Positions 61,776 to 64,000 of a stretch of DNA of 64,000 bases are shown in pieces. The notes under the pieces were generated by a model. That model worked only from the letters and a program-made list of their open reading frames with translations. It was not told where the DNA came from and did not search any database. The translations under genes were made by a program, and so were the position numbers. The DNA lies in contig CAWFRO010000014.1 of NCBI GenBank assembly GCA_963818225.1, positions 62,001 to 126,000 of the forward strand. The letters are read 5' to 3'. The first letter of the stretch is position 1; every line of letters starts with the position of its first letter. Source of the DNA: Palsa-504 sp963818225. Its GTDB lineage: Bacteria; Actinomycetota; Actinomycetes; Streptosporangiales; Streptosporangiaceae.

Positions 61776-64000
61776 GTGCAGGACCGGCAGACACCGTTTG
61801 ATCCTTTCGTCGGCCGGACGGCGGAACTCGCGCGTCTCGCGGAGGTCATCACCCGGGTCAAGGAAGGTCAGCCGTGGCTGGTGGCCATCGAGGGGGATCC
61901 CGGGATCGGGAAGACGGCCCTGGCGCGCCGGGGCCTGGCCGGCGCGGCCGACCTCAAGGTGCTGTCGGCCCGGGCCGATCAGGCCGAGGCGGATCTGGAC
62001 TTCGGTATCGTCGACCAGCTGCTGCGAGCGGCCGGAGGCTCGGCGCCGGCGGCCGCGCTGACAGGCGCTTCCTCATCGTTTTCCGTGGGCGCCCGGCTGC
62101 TGAAGGTGGTGGGAGAACAGCAGGCTGCCGCACTGGCCATCGTGATCGATGACCTGCAGTGGGCCGACCGGAAGTCGGTCGAGGCGCTGATGTTCATGCT
62201 GCGGCGGCTGTCGGTGGACCCGGTCATCACCGTGGTGACCTACCGCGGACCTAGCAACCGCCTGGACGAGGCCGCCCAGCGGCTGCTGCTGAGCGTGGAG
62301 AACCGGCTATTCCTCCCGCTGGGCGGGCTGGACCCGGCGGAGGTCGCGTCGCTGGCCGGCGCGCTGCGGGCCGAAGCGCTGGACGAGGAGGCGGCCGGAT
62401 GGCTGTACCGCCAGACCGGCGGGCACCCGCTCTACCTGCGAACGCTGCTCAGCGAGGGCTCCGGCTTCGATCCGGACGCACCCGGACGGCTCGCGGTGCC
62501 CCGGTCGCTGGCCGCCGTCGTCGGCGATCACCTCCGGGTGCTGCCGACCGAGACCCGGGTCATCCTGGAGATGCTGGCGGTGCTGAACCTGCGCATGCCG
62601 CTGGCTCAGCTGGGCCAGGCCGCGGAGATCAGCTCGCCCACCGCGGCGATCGAGCCGGCCGTGGCGGCCGGCCTGGTGGAGTGGTGGCCGGAAGAACCCA
62701 CCTGCCCGGTGGCGATCCGCCACCTGCTGGTCCGGGACGCGATCTACGCCGGCATCCCGGTCAGCAGGCGCCGCCTGCTGCACGCCCGCGCCGCCGACCT
62801 GGTCAGCGAGGCCGTGTCCTGGGAACACCGCGTGGCCGCCCTGGACCAGCCCGACGAAAACCTGGCCGCCGAGCTGGAAGCGCTGGCCGCCACCGAAGCA
62901 GCCCGCGGCCGCCTCGCACTGGCCGCCACCCACCTGCAATGGGCCTCGGACATCTCCCCGGACCGGGCCGACCGCGAACGGCGGCTGCTGACCGCCGCAC
63001 TGCACTTGACGCTGGCGGTGGAGTCCAGGGGCATGGCCCTGCGCGAGGCGGTCGAAGCGACCGCCTCCTCCCCGCTGCGCAGCTGCGTGCTGGGCACCAT
63101 GGCGTTCTCCTCCGGCCAGCTCGCCGAGGCCGAACAACGGTTCAGCCAGGCGCTGGCGCAAGCCCGGCAAGACCCGGGCAGCCAGCCGCTGGCCGCCCTG
63201 ATCGCCAACCGGCTGGCCGGCACCTACACGGTGCTGGGCGAGGGGGCGAAGGTGATGGCGTTCGGGCGGCAGGCGCTGGAGGGCGGGCTGCTGGATACGG
63301 CGGCGGCCAGCCAGACGCGCGCCCTGATCGCCATCGGCGCCTCCCAGGTGTCCGGCGCGCGCGCCGGCCTGGCCGAGCTGGCCCACCTCGAGCCCGACCC
63401 GGCCCGGGTCGGCCCGGTGGATATCGATGCGCTGTCGTTCCGCGGGGTGTTCCACCTGCTGGACGGGGACCCAGGGCAGGCGGTCAGCGACCTGAGCGCC
63501 AGCCTCACGCTGGTGCGGCGGGGCGCGACGCTCACCTTGGGGCTGCGGGCCTACTCCTACCTGGCGCTGGCCCAGTACCTGGCCGGCGAGTGGGACGACG
63601 TGCTGCTCACCGCCGAGCAGGCGTTCTCCGCCGCGGCGATTAACTCCCGCCGGATCGAGCTGCCGCTGCTGCACCTGGCCGCGGGCTGCGTGCCGGCCAG
63701 CCGCGGCGCGGTCGAGGAAGCCGAACGGCACGCCCGGCTGGCCGAGGAGGCCGCGGCCAGCATGGACTACGGACAGGAACGGGTGTACGCGGGAATGGCC
63801 CGGGCGCTGGTGTGCCAGGCGGCCGGGGACTACCTGGGCATGGCCGACGCGCTGGGGGCCTGGCAGGACGACGCGGCCCTGGACGGCCGCAGCCGGGTCT
63901 ACGCCGTCCTGTGGCGGCCGCTGCTGGTGGAGGGCCTGGTCGGTTCGGGTCAGCTGGAGCCGGCCGCCGCCGTGCTGGGCCAGCTGCGGGCGGACAGCAC
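61776..64000 (+). CDS. LAL-family LuxR transcriptional regulator, full-length N-terminus (3' end outside window)
   Basis: At least 741 residues, running off the right edge. AAA/STAND ATPase at the N-terminus: PFVGRTAELARLAEV, Walker A AIEGDPGIGKTALARR, Walker B AALAIVIDDLQWADRKSVEALM, sensor VITVVTYRGPSNRLD; then the helical region AVVGDHLRVLPTETRVILEMLAVLNLRM and TPR-like repeats, near-identical to 46519-47200. The LuxR HTH must lie beyond the window. GTG 61776 has GAGG 7 nt upstream; ATG 61719 in frame is an alternative. Candidate master activator of elements A-E. Confidence 0.88.
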   Translation, partial: MQDRQTPFDPFVGRTAELARLAEVITRVKEGQPWLVAIEGDPGIGKTALARRGLAGAADLKVLSARADQAEADLDFGIVDQLLRAAGGSAPAAALTGASSSFSVGARLLKVVGEQQAAALAIVIDDLQWADRKSVEALMFMLRRLSVDPVITVVTYRGPSNRLDEAAQRLLLSVENRLFLPLGGLDPAEVASLAGALRAEALDEEAAGWLYRQTGGHPLYLRTLLSEGSGFDPDAPGRLAVPRSLAAVVGDHLRVLPTETRVILEMLAVLNLRMPLAQLGQAAEISSPTAAIEPAVAAGLVEWWPEEPTCPVAIRHLLVRDAIYAGIPVSRRRLLHARAADLVSEAVSWEHRVAALDQPDENLAAELEALAATEAARGRLALAATHLQWASDISPDRADRERRLLTAALHLTLAVESRGMALREAVEATASSPLRSCVLGTMAFSSGQLAEAEQRFSQALAQARQDPGSQPLAALIANRLAGTYTVLGEGAKVMAFGRQALEGGLLDTAAASQTRALIAIGASQVSGARAGLAELAHLEPDPARVGPVDIDALSFRGVFHLLDGDPGQAVSDLSASLTLVRRGATLTLGLRAYSYLALAQYLAGEWDDVLLTAEQAFSAAAINSRRIELPLLHLAAGCVPASRGAVEEAERHARLAEEAAASMDYGQERVYAGMARALVCQAAGDYLGMADALGAWQDDAALDGRSRVYAVLWRPLLVEGLVGSGQLEPAAAVLGQLRADS

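Overview
The window is a high-GC (roughly 70%) chromosomal segment of a filamentous-type actinomycete. The evidence is the conserved rpsO-pnp-M16 peptidase-dapB block, DUF397 and actinobacterial XRE-type regulators, menaquinone (MenA) genes, DUF2277, DUF1707, DUF6069, LAL-type LuxR regulators and frequent GTG starts. The order cannot be fixed from the sequence; a Streptosporangiales-like organism is a guess.

Layout. 0-9.4 kb: two tandem HAD hydrolases and a NarL-type two-component pair, divergent from an MMPL exporter, then a hotdog thioesterase, aldo/keto reductase, NUDIX hydrolase and amidase. 9.5-14 kb: NERD protein, GNAT acetyltransferase, menA and fumC. 14-19 kb: two large low-complexity HTH proteins flanking an NfeD/SPFH membrane operon. 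19-25.9 kb: PHP phosphatase, AIM24 protein, Ada/AlkA fusion plus Ogt (alkylation repair), lipoprotein, DUF397, NUDIX, YccF, DUF2277. 25.8-30.9 kb: dapB, M16 peptidase, pnp, rpsO. 31-38.6 kb: amino-acid permease, two FUSC exporters and a Tat-type polysaccharide deacetylase. 38.6-43.1 kb: PadR/MFS pair, DMT transporter and an antigen-85-like esterase. 43.2-48.5 kb: XRE-NB-ARC-TPR regulator, SRPBCC protein and a LAL regulator that has lost its ATPase domain. 48.6-61.5 kb: lysS, an MprF/LysX-like fusion, a permease present twice as a near-perfect inverted repeat, DUF1707, a methyltransferase pseudogene, tRNA-Lys, a serine protease, DUF6069 and a CPA2 antiporter. 61.8 kb to the end: a full-length LAL regulator running off the window.

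The most interesting signal is not a gene. Five promoters between 38.6 and 59.4 kb carry the same composite element: three CTAGGGA-like heptamers at an exact 13-bp period, then exactly 14 bp, then a second conserved 20-bp block (consensus GGCCGACAG...GGATCYATCC). It always points towards the gene and lies 30-85 nt before a start codon. The targets are FUSC exporter 2, the esterase-DMT operon, the lysS-MprF/LysX-like-permease operon, the second permease-protease operon and DUF6069. This looks like an envelope-modification regulon, possibly driven by the LAL regulators that flank it. Two features could make it rearrange: 1.58-kb inverted permease repeats around a 2.6-kb segment, and ~0.7-kb direct repeats in the two LAL genes 16 kb apart.

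Caution: about a dozen otherwise intact genes, including lysS, carry apparent single-base frameshifts, several in 4-base G or C runs. I read most of these as sequence or assembly errors, not decay, and annotate those genes across the shift.
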